Position numbers and translations under genes: made by a program
In this document: positions 24,786 to 43,300 of the stretch, piece after piece
Numbering within the stretch: the stretch's first letter is position 1
Layout of the letters: each line of letters starts with the position of its first letter
From: Actinosynnema sp. ALI-1.44
GTDB taxonomy: Bacteria > Actinomycetota > Actinomycetes > Mycobacteriales > Pseudonocardiaceae
Direction: 5' to 3'
Length of the DNA stretch: 64,000 bases
Assembly (NCBI RefSeq): GCF_001984155.1
Contig: NZ_MTQO01000054.1
Coordinates: 868,001-932,000 of the forward strand
Notes under the pieces: model-generated
Database searches by the model: none
What the model was told of the DNA's origin: nothing
What the model saw: the letters and a program-made list of their open reading frames with translations, nothing else

Positions 24786-27700
24786 ATGTCTGACCTGCGT
24801 TCCTGGCTGATCGCGCGCGTCACCGCGCTGGGTGGACTCGACCCGGCCGCCGTCGGCACCGACCGGCCGTTCGATGAGCTCCACTTGTCCTCGACCGGCG
24901 TGGCCACACTGATCGCCGATCTGGCGGCCCACGTCCACGTCAACCTGCCGCCCACGCTGCTGGCGGAGTACCCGACCATCGACCGGCTGGTCGCCCATCT
25001 GTCTGGAGTGGACATTGTGGTCCCGGCGGCGGAGGGCGGGATCGCCGTGCTGGGCATGGGATGTAGGTTGCCCGGCGGAGTGTGCACACCGGAGGGTATG
25101 TGGGACCTGCTTGTCTCCGGGCGCGACGCCATGGGCGAGATCCCGGCCGGGCGGTGGGAGCGTTACGGCGACGCGGTCAAGGCAGTGACCCGGTTCGGCG
25201 GGTTTCTCGACGACATCGCCGGGTTCGACGCGGAGTTCTTCGGCATCACGCCGCGCGAGGCGACCGCGATGGACCCGCAGCAGCGGATCGTGCTGGAGGT
25301 GGCGTGGGAGGCGTTGGAGCGCGCCGGGTTGCCACCGTCGTCGCTGGCAGGCACCCGGACCGGCGTGTACGTGGGTGCGTCAGCCGACGACCACGCGCGT
25401 CGGCAGATGGAGGACCTGGCCGGAATCGACGCGTGGAGCGGGACGGGGTCCGCGCTGAGCATCATCGCCAACCGCGTGTCGTACCTACTGGACCTGCGCG
25501 GGCCGAGCATGACCGTGGACACGGCGTGCTCGTCGTCGCTGGTGGCTGTGCACCTGGCCATGAAGGCGTTGCGGGACGGGGAGATCGACGTCGCTGTGGT
25601 GGCGGGCGTGAATCTGGTGCTGGGGCCGGGTCTGACCGCCAACTTCGACCAAGCCGGGGCGATGGCTGCCGATGGTCGCTCCAAGCCGTTCGACGCCGCC
25701 GCCGATGGCTACGGGCGGGCCGAGGGCGCGGTGGCCGTGGTGCTCAAACGCCTGCAGGATGCCGCCGGGGACCCGGTCCTGGCCGTGCTGCGTGGTAGCG
25801 CGGTCAATTCCGATGGACGCTCCGACGGTCTGATGGCGCCGAACCCGCTCGCGCAGAAGGACATGCTGCTGACGGCGTGTGCGTCGGCCGGGGTTGATCC
25901 ATCGCAAGTGGACTATGTGGAAGCGCACGGCACAGGCACGCCGCTGGGTGACTCGATCGAGGTGTCCGCCATCAAGGCCGCTCTCGGTGAAGGACGTGGA
26001 CGGCCGCTGCTGATCGGGTCGGCCAAGGGCACCTTCGGACACCTGGAGGCGGCGGCCGGGTTGGTCGGACTGGCCAAGCTGGTGCTGTCGTTGAGCCGAG
26101 GTGAGCTGCTGCCGAGCGCGCAGTACGCCAACCCCAACCCGCGTATCACGTTCGACACCGTGCGGGTCGTCGACACTCGTCAGTCCTGGCCCGAGCCCAG
26201 GTTGGGCGGGGTCAGCTCGTTCGGATTCGGCGGGACCAACGCGCACGTGATCGTCGAGCAGGCAGCCGCGCGGGAGCCAGTGTCCGCGTCGGCTGATCTC
26301 GTTGTGCTGTTCGTGTCCGGCCGGTCGGAGGAACGTCTGCGGGACAACGCCTCGACGATCGCGGACTGGCTCGCCGAATCTCAAAGCTCTCTTGTGGACG
26401 TGGGATACACGTTGGCGCGCAGGCGCGAACATGGTCCGTTGCGGGCCGCGGTGGTGGCGCGGGACCGGGCGGCGGCTGTCGATGGCCTACGGGCCATCGC
26501 AGCCGGTGAAGTGTCCGAGAACGTTGTCCGCGGTGAGGTCCGGGACCCCGGGCTGGTCTGGGTGTTCCCCGGGCAGGGCTCGCAGTGGGCGGGAATGGCC
26601 AGGGCGCTGCTCGACGAACCCGTGTTCGCCGAGTTGGAGCCGCTGTTCCTCGCCGAGGCCGGGTTCTCGCTGCGGGACGCGCTGACGTCGGCCGCGCTGC
26701 CGGAAGGGATCGACCGGATCCAGCCGCTGCTGTTCGGTGTGCAGATCGCCCTCGCGGCGGTGTGGCGGTCGTACGGTGTCGAGCCGTCCGCCGTTATCGG
26801 GCACTCGATGGGCGAGGTGGCCGCCGCTGTGGTGGCCGGGGCGTTGACGGTCGAGCAGGGGCTGCGGGTGATCACGCGGCGGTCCAGACTGATGGCGGGC
26901 ATCGCGGGTGCCGGGGCGATGGGTGCTTTGGAGCTCGCCGCCGCCGAGGTCGAGGAGCTGATCACGCGGTATCCCGGCGTGTCCGTGGCCGCGTACAACG
27001 CGCCGGGGCAGACGGTCGTGGCCGGGGATGCCGGGCAGGTCGCGGACCTGGTCGCCGAGGTCGCCGAGTCAGGCAGGCTGGCCCGGCTGGTGAAGGTGGA
27101 CGTCGCGTCGCACTCCGCGCAGGTCGACCCGCTGCTGCCCGACCTGGCCGACGCACTGGCGGACATCCGGGGAATCACACCGCTGGTGCCGTTCCTGTCG
27201 ACTGTGCGCGACGGCGAACCCGTCTTCGACGCCGAGTACTGGGTGGCGAACCTGCGTCAGCCGGTGCGGTTCGCGCAGGCCGCCGCCGAGCACCGGGCGT
27301 TCCTCGAACTGTCGCCGCATCCCTTACTGGGGGCGGCCTTGCGTGAAGTCGGCGCGGAGCTGGTGATCGGGTCTCTGCGGCGCGACGTCGACGACCGGGT
27401 CGCCTTCCTCGGCAACCTCGCCGCCCTGCACTGCGCCGGAATCGACATCGACCTGACCCGGCTGTACCCGGTGGGGTCGGTGGTGGTGGATGTGCCGGTG
27501 ACGCGGTGGCGGCACGTGCGGTACTGGCGCGAGTTCGCCGCGGCCGTGTCCTCGGTGAAGCACGTCGAGTTGGCCGACCCGAGGGGCGCGCACCTGGTGC
27601 AGGTGTCGCTGCCGGACGGGTTGACCGAGGACAGTTGCCGGGCGTTGTTGGCGGAGTGCGCGTCGGCGGTGGGACTGCCCGGGGTCGCGCCCGTCGACTT

Positions 27701-29527
27701 GGTCGTGACGGTCACCGGACCCGGTGTGGCGCAAGCGATCCTACGGCCGGACGGCGCGGGCTGGGCAGTGGACGTGCACGTGCGGGCCGGTGACGGTCCA
27801 TTCACCCGCTCCGCGACCGCACGGTTGCCTGCCGGTCTGCCCGAGGAGTGGGTACACGATCTGGTGTGGGAGCCGGTGCCCGCTCCCGCCCCGGCACTGC
27901 CGGATGCGACCTGGCTGGTGGTCGGGGGTGCGCTGGCCGGTGTCCGGACGTACGCGGGGGAGATCCCGGAGGACACCCGGCACGTGGTGTCCCTGGCGGC
28001 GCTGGACGCGACCGACGATCCGGATGACGCGCTGCGGCTGACCGTCGAGACAGTGGCGCTGGCCAGGGAACTGGCCGCCCGGCCGGAACCGCCGATCCTG
28101 CACCTGGTGACCCGCGACGCGCACACCGGCAACCCGGCGCAGGCCGTGATGTGGGGCTTGGCGCGGGGCATCGCGGTCGAGTCGCCGCAGGTCATGGGCT
28201 CGGTGATCGACGTGGGAGACCGTGAACCGACCTTGGAGCTGCTGGCGGCGGAGGTGTACGACACGGCGCAACGGCAGGTGGCGTACCGGGACGGGGTGCG
28301 GACGGTGCCTCGCCTGCGCAAGGTGGTCGGGAGTGCGGGATCGGACCTTGGCCCGCGGGCGCTCGGGCCCGGAGCGCATCTGGTGACCGGTGCCAGCGGG
28401 TCCATCGGGCCCCGGCTGCTGGACACGCTCGTCGCGGCGGGTGCGCGGAATCTTGTCACCGTCACTCGAAGCGGGCTGTCCGCCGACGTGGCCGGGCGGC
28501 TGCGGCGGGCCGGGGTCGTGCTGACCGACGTCCGCGCCGATGTCGCCGACGAAGCCGCCATGACGTCCCTCTTCGCGCGGTTCGGGCACGACCTCCCGCC
28601 CCTGGCAAGCGTTTTCCATGCCGCGCTGGGTGGTGGCATGGTCGGCCTCGCCGACTTGGACGCCGATGCCATCGCCGACATGTTCCGCGCCAAGGTGCAC
28701 GGGACCGCATTGCTCAGCCGGTTGGCCGCCACGCACGCGCCACCGGTGTTCTGCCTGTTCTCCACGGTCGCTGGGCTGCTCGGGTCGCGCGGGATGACGC
28801 ACTACTCGGCGGGAAGCGCCTACCTCGACGCGGTCGGCGGCGCACGCCGGGCAGCCGGGGCCGCGGCGCAGGTGGTCGCGTGGGGCGCGTGGCGGGACTG
28901 GATGGCCGGAGCGGGTGCGCACGACCGATGGGTGGGGACTGCCGAGATGGGCGGCCTGATCGAGCGGTCCGGGCTGGTGCCGATGGCCGACGAGCTGGCG
29001 ATCCAGGCGGTTCCGATGATCGTCGGGGAGGACCGGGCCTACACGGTGGTGGCCGCCGCGGACTGGGGGCTGCTGGCCGGCAGCTACGGCACGCACTCGG
29101 CGGCCGGGGTACTCGCGGAGCTGACTGGGGAGACGCGTGAAGCAGGCCAGGAAGGCAACGCCGTCGTCGCCGAGCCAGTCGGCGGACTGCCCGAACGGTT
29201 GCGAGTCGCCGGACCCGCCGCGCGACGCAGATTGTTGCGAGAACACGTGCGCAGCGTGGTCGCCGAGGTGATGGGAGTGGGCGAGGTGTCCGCGCTTCGC
29301 ACCCGGGTCGGGTTCCGCGAGCTGGGGATGGACTCGATCATGAGCGTGCGGGTACGTCGCGATCTGGTGGCGTCGACCGGCGTCGACCTGCGTCCGACCG
29401 CGGTGTTCGACTACTCCACAGTGGACGATCTGGCCCAGCACATCGGCGAGTCGTTCGCCGAGCCCGCGCCGGCTGACGACGAAGCGGACCTGGTCCGTCG
29501 CCTCGAGGAACGACTGGGGCAGCTCTC

Positions 29528-29531
<4 letters not shown>
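24786..29531 (+). CDS. Type I PKS, ACP-KS-AT-KR-ACP (first module)
   Basis: 1581 residues. An N-terminal carrier domain (1-75) carries the attachment Ser in FDELHLSSTGVATL. KS (~85-505): Cys248 in VDTACSSSL, His381 in EAHGTGT, His419 in FGHLEAAAG, all present. AT (~590-880): Ser674 in GHSMGEVAAAVVAGAL and a VASH specificity motif, which leans to methylmalonyl-CoA. KR: NADPH motif TGASGSIG at 1201, catalytic Tyr in HYSAGSAYLDA; the usual Asn is Ser and there is no LDD motif, so stereochemistry and even activity are uncertain. ACP: Ser1517 in LGMDSIMSV. There is no loading AT, CoA ligase or KSQ, so the N-terminal ACP must receive the starter in trans. The stop overlaps the next start (ATGA). 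Confidence 0.92.
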
Positions 29532-35492
<5,961 letters not shown>

Positions 35493-35500
<8 letters not shown>

Positions 35501-38294
35501 CCTGCGCGGACTGATCGCCAAGCTCACCCCCGAGGGCCGCACGCTGCTGATGCGCCACCTGCTCGACGCCGGGGTCGCACCCCCGCCGCCGCAGGACGAC
35601 CCGGTGGCGGTTGTCGGCATCGGCTGTCGGTTCCCCGGTGGTGCCACCGGTCCTGACGACTACCTGTCGTTGTTGGGCGACGACAGGGATGTGATCGGGC
35701 CGGTTCCGGCGGACCGTTGGGAAGTACGGGAGTCGGACGGGTTCACGGTCGGTGCTTTCCTGCCGGACATCGCGGGGTTCGACGCCGAGTTCTTCGGCAT
35801 CTCACCGGCCGAGGCGGCGGGGATGGACCCACAGCAGCGGCTGCTGCTCGAAGTCGCCTGGGAGGCGCTGGAGCATGCGGCGCTCGACCCGGACACCCTG
35901 CGCGGCAGCAAGACCGGCGTGTTCGTTGGCATGTCCTCTTCGGACTACCTGGTGGCCGGGATCGAGCGCGGAGCGCGCGTCGACGGGTACACCACGACCG
36001 GGACACCACACAGCACCGCGGTCGGTCGAGTGTCCTATGTGTTGGGTCTGCGAGGGCCTTGTGTCGCTGTCGACACCGCCTGTTCGTCGTCGCTGACCGC
36101 GATCCACCTGGCATGCCAGAGCCTGCGTTCAGGCGAGTCGAACGTGGCGCTGGCGGGTGGCGTGCACCTGATCGCGGGTGCGTTTACCGGGTTGACTCTC
36201 TCGAAGTGGGGGATGCTCTCGCCGACCGGCGGCTGTCACGCGTTCGACGAGGCCGCGGACGGGTTCGTGCGCGGTGAAGGCTGTGGCGTCGTTGTGCTGA
36301 AGCGTTTGTCGGACGCCCAACGGGACGGGGACCGGATTCTCGGGGTTGTCCGCGGGAGCGCGGTCAACCACGACGGGCGGTCCAACGGGTTGACCGCGCC
36401 TTCCGGGGTGGCACAGAAGGAGGTTCTCGCGTCGGCGCTGGCGTCGGCCCGGATCGACCCGGGAACGGTCGGACTGATCGAAGCGCACGGGTCGGGAACC
36501 CGGCTGGGTGACCCGATCGAGTTCGAGGCGCTGGACTCGGTGTACGGGCGCGGCCGGGGCCGGTGTGCGCTGGGGGCTGTGAAGTCTGTCGTGGGACACC
36601 TGGAGGCCGCTGCCGGGGTGGCCGGATTCATCAAGGCCGTGCTGAGCGTCCATAGTGGTGTGATTCCGCCCAATCAGCGGTTCACGCGGTGGAACCCGGA
36701 GATCGACGCGGGTGAGAGCCGGCTGTTCGTGCCGACGGAGTCGGTCGAGTGGCCGGTGGACGGGCCGAGAGTCGCTGGGGTGAGCGCGTTCGGGTTCGGC
36801 GGGACCAACGCGCACGTGCTGGTAGAACAGCCGCCCGCGCACCACTTGGTCGAGAACGCGCCGGGTGCCGTCGTGGTGCCGTTGTCCGGGGCCTCGGCGG
36901 AGCAAGTCCGTGACGTTGCTGCCGGTCTGGCGGACTGGCTGCGGTCGTCCTCCGCCTCCCTTGCAGATGTCGCGGCCACCCAGGGACGGCGAGGTGCTCC
37001 CCGGCGGTTTCGGGCGGCCGTGGTGGCGCGCGACAGGGAGGGTGCGCTCGCCGGGCTGGCCGACGTGCGGCCGGTGGCGGCCACCCCGCCCGGCCCCGGG
37101 GTCGTGTTCGTGTTCCCCGGGCAGGGCGGGCAGTGGGTCGGCATGGGGCGGCGGCTGTTGGCCGAGGAGCCCGTGTTCGCCGCCGCCATCGACGAACTCG
37201 GGATGCGGTCCGCGTTGCTGGGTGAGCCCCATGGCATCGACCAGGTGCAGCCGCTGCTGTTCGGCGTCCAGGTGGCCTTGGCGCGGCTGTGGGAGTCGAC
37301 CGGGGTGCGGCCCGCCGCCGTCATCGGGCACTCGATGGGCGAGGTCGCCGCGGCCGTGGTCGCGGGTGCGTTGACCCCGCAGCAGGGTTTGCGGGTGATC
37401 ACGACTCGATCCCGGCTGCTGACGCGGGTGGCCGGACGCGGGTCGATGGCGTCGCTGGTCGTGTCCGCCGAGGAGGCGCAGGAGCTCGTCGGCGGCGACG
37501 AGTCGGTCGGCATCGCGGTGTACGCCTCGCCGGAGTCGGTCGTGATCGCCGGTGACACCGACGCTGTGACCGCGATCGTCGGCAAGGTCGAGGCAGGCGG
37601 CGGACACGCTCGTCTGATCGAAGTGGACGTCGCGTCGCACTCACCGCAGGTGGATTCGCTGCTGAACGATCTCGCGCGAGAGCTGGCCGGTATTGTGCCC
37701 GCGGCGCCCAAGGTCTCGGTTTACTCTACTGTGGACAATAACCCGCGTCGCCAGGTCGTGTTCGACGCGGGGCACTGGGTGACCAACCTGCGCGCGCCGG
37801 TGCGGTTCGAGCAGGCGGTCGCCGCAGCCGCCGAGGACGGGTACCGCGTGTTCGTGGAGGTGTCGCCGCACCCGGTGCTGGTCCATGCGATCGGCGACAC
37901 GGCGGCCGGGCTGGTCCTGCCGACGCTACGCCGGGACGAGGACGACACGGTCACCTTCCACACCCATCGCGCCGAGTTGCACAACCACGGCGTGGTCCCG
38001 CTGCCGGTGCCCGCCGGGCGGGTGGTGAACACGCCGACGACCCCGTGGCGGCATACCCGTTACTGGTTGCCGGAGGCAACGTCCGTCCGCGACACGCACC
38101 CGCTGCTGGGTGTGCACGTGGCCCTGCCCAACCGCGGACACCACGCCTGGCACGCCCGGGTCGGCCTGAGGGAGCTGCCGTGGCTGACCGACCACCGCGT
38201 ATTCGACCGGATCGTGTTACCGGGCGCGGGTTACGTCGAGATCGCACTCGCGGCGGGATCGGTCCTGCTCGACGACCCCTTCGAGGTCCGCTGA
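35493..38294 (+). CDS. Type I PKS, KS-AT-DH(N-part), ended by an in-frame TGA
   Basis: 933 residues from GTG 35493 (GGAGG 7 bases upstream; overlaps the previous stop). KS: Cys197 in VDTACSSSL, EAHGSGT and VVGHLEAAAG. AT: Ser614 in GHSMGEVAAAVVAGAL and a VASH motif. DH begins at HPLLGVHVALPNRGHHAW; His901 lies in DHRVFDRIVLPG (the Gly of HxxxGxxxxP is Asp). The frame ends at TGA 38292-38294 in the middle of the DH fold, right after DDPFEVR. The next codons, in the same frame, continue DH sequence without loss (LTLHTTLELDADITTL). So this is the front of a KS-AT-DH-KR-ACP module cut by a nonsense codon. CGA or GGA to TGA would be a one-base change. Without reassembly with the downstream part, the module has no ACP. 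Confidence 0.88.
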
Positions 38295-38312
38295 CTGACC
38301 CTGCACACGACT

Positions 38313-40343
38313 TTGGAGCTGGACGCCGACATCACGACGCTGGCCAAGCCGGAGGGCGGCGGGTACGCGGTCGAGGTGTACGCGGGCCGTGCGGGCCAGT
38401 GGACGTTGCACGCCACCGCGTCCGTGGCCCCGGCTGAGAAGTTGGATGAGCGTGCGACGGTGCCCGAGGTGGCCGGGGACCCAGCGGGCCTGTATGCCGG
38501 GTTGCGCGCTGTCGGGCAGCTGCACGGGGACGCTTTCGCCGGTGTGACAGCGATTTCCGGCGCAGGCGCGCGGCTACGGGTGCCGTTCTCGGCGGAGGAC
38601 GAGCGCTTCCACGTGCACCCGGTGTTGCTCGACAGCGGCCTCCAGGCGATGGCCGCCGCGCTGCCCGCCGGTCAGGCGTACCTGCCGATGGAGTTCGGGC
38701 GCGTGCGGATCGCGGGGCCGGTGCGGCATGAGGGGTACTGCGTCACCGAGGTCTGTGCCGACGGGGACGACTGGGTCGGGCGGATCAGGTTCCTGGACGC
38801 GGACGGGCTCGTGTTCGCCGCTGTGGACGACGTGTTCGTCCGCCGGGTGACGCGGTCCGGCCGTCTCGGCTACGCGCTGCGCTGGGACGTCGCCCCACTG
38901 CCCGGTAGGTCCACTGTGGAAAGATCGACGCTGGTGCTCCGTGCGAACGACCCCGTCGACGTGGACGACGTGGACGACGTGGTGCTGCGTTTCGGGTCGG
39001 AAACGCCCGCGGCGAAGGTCGCACGGGTGGCGGAGGTGGTGCGGGCGGTCGTGGCCAAGGGCTCGTCGCCCCGGTTGTGGCTGGTCGGCGGTGGGGAGCC
39101 GGACCAAGCGTTCCTGCGCGGCCTGACCCGCACACTGGCCTACGAGCATCCGGAGCTGCGGGCCACGATGCTGGAGACCGACGACGAGAGCGTCATCGCG
39201 CCCGAACTCGCGGCAGGCGCTCCCGACGACGAGATCGCCTGGCGTGCGGGGACGCGCTACCGGGCCCGGGTGGTGCGCACGCCGACCGGAACGCCCCGGC
39301 CGCTGGCGCGACCAGGTGCCGGGTACCTGGTGACCGGTGGTCTTGGCGGGCTCGGCCTGACGGTGGCCCGCGCCCTGCTCGCCGACGGTGCCGCCCGAGT
39401 TGTGGTGTCCGGCCGGACCGCACGTGAGGTGCCGGACTTGCCCGGGCTGGAGGTCGTCATCGGCGACATCACCGCTGCCGGCGTCGCCGAACGCCTCGTC
39501 GCGGCCGTGTGCGCCGATGGCGTGCCACTGCGCGGTTGTATCCACGCTGCGGGGGTTTTGGACGACAAGGTGTTTCATGCCGCCGATCGAGATACCGTAG
39601 ATCGTGTTCTGACGCCCAAAGTGGATGGCGCGCTCCGGCTGCATGAGGCCACCGTGGGGCATGACCTCGACTGGTTCGTGTTGTTCTCGTCAGCGGCGGG
39701 ATTGTTCGGCTCGCCCGGGCAGGCCGTGTACGCGGCAGCCAACGCGTGGCTGGATGCCTTCGCCGAGTGGCGACGGGCGCAGGGGCTGCCCGCGACCAGC
39801 GTGGCGTGGGGTCCGTGGGATGAGGTGGGCCTGGCGCGTGACGTCGATGCCCCCGGCTTCACCCGGATCGGACCGGACGACGGCGTGGCCGCCTTGCGGA
39901 CTGTGTTGGACGCGGGCACCATCGCCGTCGCGCACTTCACTCCGGACGCGTTGGCGGAGGCGTACCCCCAGTTGGTCGACTTGCCGTTCTTCTCGGGGCT
40001 GATGGAGCGGAAGGGCGTCGACGAGGCAGCCGAGACGGACGACGGCGCCCGACTGCGGCAGGTCGTGGCCAGGGTCTTGGGCTTCACCACACCACTCGCC
40101 GATGATGTGCCGCTGACGTCCCTCGGCCTGGACTCGCTGACGGCGGTCCGGATCAAGAACGCCATCCAACGGGACTTTGCCGTGACGATCCCGGTTGCCT
40201 TGCTGTTGAAGGGAGCCAGTGCGGGCGCGCTGGCGGAACGGGTGCTGGGGGTGCCCGCGGAGGACGACGTGCCGGACGCGGTCCGTAGGGCGAGGGAGCG
40301 GGCCGGACAACGGGGCATGGCCCGGCGCAGGGGGAGAACATGA
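38313..40343 (+). CDS. Second part of the split PKS module: DH(C-part)-KR-ACP
   Basis: Same frame as the preceding gene, open from 38295 to 40343. The TTG at 38313 is the first possible start; it has no ribosome binding site, so translation after the TGA is doubtful. The DH second half carries the catalytic Asp in HPVLLDSGLQAM. A structural KR half follows, then catalytic KR with TGGLGGLG (39333) and VYAAANAWLDA, LDD present in AAGVLDDKV (B-type). ACP Ser is in LGLDSLTAV (40134). Together with the first part this would be an ordinary 1616-residue KS-AT-DH-KR-ACP module that makes a double bond. The two parts may be one gene broken by mutation or sequencing error, or two polypeptides that reassemble. 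Confidence 0.75.
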   Translation: MELDADITTLAKPEGGGYAVEVYAGRAGQWTLHATASVAPAEKLDERATVPEVAGDPAGLYAGLRAVGQLHGDAFAGVTAISGAGARLRVPFSAEDERFHVHPVLLDSGLQAMAAALPAGQAYLPMEFGRVRIAGPVRHEGYCVTEVCADGDDWVGRIRFLDADGLVFAAVDDVFVRRVTRSGRLGYALRWDVAPLPGRSTVERSTLVLRANDPVDVDDVDDVVLRFGSETPAAKVARVAEVVRAVVAKGSSPRLWLVGGGEPDQAFLRGLTRTLAYEHPELRATMLETDDESVIAPELAAGAPDDEIAWRAGTRYRARVVRTPTGTPRPLARPGAGYLVTGGLGGLGLTVARALLADGAARVVVSGRTAREVPDLPGLEVVIGDITAAGVAERLVAAVCADGVPLRGCIHAAGVLDDKVFHAADRDTVDRVLTPKVDGALRLHEATVGHDLDWFVLFSSAAGLFGSPGQAVYAAANAWLDAFAEWRRAQGLPATSVAWGPWDEVGLARDVDAPGFTRIGPDDGVAALRTVLDAGTIAVAHFTPDALAEAYPQLVDLPFFSGLMERKGVDEAAETDDGARLRQVVARVLGFTTPLADDVPLTSLGLDSLTAVRIKNAIQRDFAVTIPVALLLKGASAGALAERVLGVPAEDDVPDAVRRARERAGQRGMARRRGRT

Positions 40344-43300
40344 CATCCGAACTTTCGAACATGACCACTGAGAACGCGGTCGCCGTCGTCGGGATGGCCG
40401 GGCGGTTCCCCGGGGCGCGTGACCTCACCGAGTTCTGGGCGAACATCGCCGCAGGTAAGGAATCCGTCCGGGACGTGAGCGTGGGCGAACTCGCGGCCGA
40501 AGGCATCCCCGAGGACGTCTTCACCCACCCCTCCTACGTCCGCCGTGCCGCACCCGTCGACGGGGTGCGGGAGTTCGACGCCGAGTTCTTCGGGTTCACA
40601 CCCCAGGCCGCCAGGGAAACCGATCCGCAGCAACGGCTCTTCATCCAGACTGTGTGGCACGCCTTGGAAGACGCTGCGATGGACCCGCGTCGCTGCCCAC
40701 CGCAGACTGGGGTGTTCGCCACGGCAGCGACGAGTTCCTACTTTCTGTACCAACTCATCTCGCAACGTGACCCGGCCACACTGGTCGGGCACGGGGTCAA
40801 CGCCGAGCTGACCACGCTTGCCGCGGGCACCGACAAGGACTACATCGCCACGCGGGTGTCGCACCTGCTCGACCTTCGTGGGCCGAGCATGGCCGTGCAG
40901 ACCGCGTGTTCCAGTTCGCTGGTCGCCGTTCACCTGGCGGTGCAAGCGTTGCTGAACCAGGAATGTGAGCTGGCCGTCGCTGGGGGCACGTCGATCCGGG
41001 TGCCGCATCTCGCGGGTTACCGGCACTCGCCCGGATGGATCGTGTCCGCCGACGGGCGCTGCCGGTCGTTCGACGCCGACGGCGACGGCACGGTGTTCGG
41101 CAGCGGTGTGGGCGCGATCGTCCTGAAGCAGCTGGATCGAGCGCTGGAAGACGGGGACCCGGTTCGTGCGGTCATTCTCGGGTCGGCGGTCAACAACGAC
41201 GGAGCCCTCAAGATGGGGTTCTCCGCTCCCAGCGTGGACGCGCAGGCCGAGGTGATCGCCGAGGCGTTGGCGATCTCGGGCGTCGACGCCACGGACATCG
41301 GCTACGTCGAGGCGCACGGTACGGGTACCAAGTTGGGGGACCCGGTCGAGATCGCCGCGTTGGCCACCGCGTTCGCCGGTGCCAAGGAGTGCGTTGTCGG
41401 TTCGGTCAAACCGAACATCGGACATCTGGAGGTCGTGTCCGGTATCGCCGGGCTCATCAAGACCGTGCTGGCTTTGGAACACCGGCTGATCCCGCCGGTC
41501 CCGCATTTCCGTGCGGCCAACCCGGACCTGGAACTGGAGCGCACGCCGTTTCGCATCGCCACCGAACTCGCCGAGTGGACCGGGCCGTTGCGGGCGGGCG
41601 TCAGCTCGCTCGGCGTCGGTGGGACCAACGCCCACGTGGTGCTGCAAGCCGCTCCCGAACGCGCGGTCACGACATCGACCCGGCCGCGGATCTTGTTGCT
41701 CAGCGCCCATACCCACGACGGTGTGCACGACCTACGCCAACGATTAGCCGGCCGTGTCGCCTCCTTGCCGCTTGCCGACGTCGCCCACACTCTGGACGTC
41801 GGCCGGGGCAGGCACCCCCAGAGGTACGTCGCCGTCGCCAGGAACGCCGAGCACGCGGCGGAGGTCCTGCGGGTCGACGCACACCCGTTGGCGGCATGGG
41901 TCGAGCCGACGGAAAACGCTTCCGTGGCCTTGCTTTTCCCCGGCCAGGGCGCGCAGTACGCGGGCATGGCGCGTGGGTTGAACCAGGAGCCCGTCTTCCG
42001 GAAGTGGTACACACACTGCGCCACCGCCTTCGCTGGCCACGGAATCAACGTCGACGACGACCCGGTGCGCACCGACATCGCGCAGGCCGCTCTCTTCTCG
42101 GTCGAGTACGCCACCGCCAAGCTGCTGGAGTCCGTCGGCGTCATCCCGGCCGCCGTCGCCGGACACAGCCTGGGGGAGTTCGTCGCCGCGTGCGTGGCCG
42201 GGGTGATGGACCTCGACACCGCCATCCGGGTCGTCGCCGCGCGCGGCCGGATCATGGCGGACGCGCCCGCCGGGGCGATGTTGTCCGTGCGGCTGCCGGA
42301 ATCCGTGCTGGACCTCCCGGACGGGCTTTCCCTTGCCGCCGTGAACGATCCCGGAACGTGCGTGATCTCCGGTCCGGCCGACCGGGTCGTTGCCTTCGGC
42401 GCCGAGCTGGCGGGCAAGGGCGTCGACACGCGTCCGGTGGCCACCGGCAACGCGTTCCACTCCGCGCTGATGGACGACGCCGCCGCCGAGTTCGCCAGTG
42501 TGATGGCAGGCGTCCCGCTGGCCGCGCCGACAATCCCGTTGCTGTCCAACATCACCGGCACGTGGATGCCCGCCACCGATGCGGTCGACCCGGACCGCTG
42601 GGCACGGCAGATGCGCGCGACCGTCCGGTTCGCCGACCAGGTCGCCGAACTGCTCGGCGAACCCGGACGTGTCCTGGTCGAGGCCGGTCCGGGCCGTGCG
42701 CTCACCGGCTCGGCGCGCAGGCATGATCTGTGGGGACCCGGCCACCGTGCGGTGCCGGTGCTGCGGCAGGAACGCGAGGGCGTCGACGACCACGACGCCT
42801 GTCTGCTGGCTCTGGGCAAGCTGTGGGCCATCGGCGTGGACGTCGACCTCCCGCGCGAAGGACGTCGGATCAGCCTGCCCGGCTATCCGTTCGCCAGGAC
42901 CGAGCACTGGGTGGACGTCGTCCCCCTGGACACGATCGGGCCGCAGGTCCCCACGTTGGCTCCGCGTGAGTCAGAGGCGTCGGACAATGCCACGCTGTTG
43001 GCTCGGCTGTGGTCGCACGTGCTGGGCATTGAGGACATCGGCCCCGACGCCAACTTCTTCGACCTCGGCGGCGACTCGGTGGTTGCCGTCCGCCTGATCG
43101 ACCTGGCCGCCGCCCGCGGTGTCCCGCTGCGCTCCCAGGACCTGTTCGATCACCAGACCCTGGGCGCCCTCACCCGGCACCTCGAAGCCGTGACCGAGCC
43201 GGAGCAGGACCACGACGTCCCCTTCACGCCATTGCAGGCGCGGGCGCTGGAGTCCGGCGATCCGCTGGCTTGGCGTGTCCCCTTGGCCTTGCGGCTCCTC

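Noticed and set aside
27741-29441. Long minus-strand frames opposite the PKS genes (also 31115-33247 and 39575-41728)
   Set aside because: Antisense shadows of PKS codons with His/Arg/Pro-rich composition and no domain or ribosome binding site.
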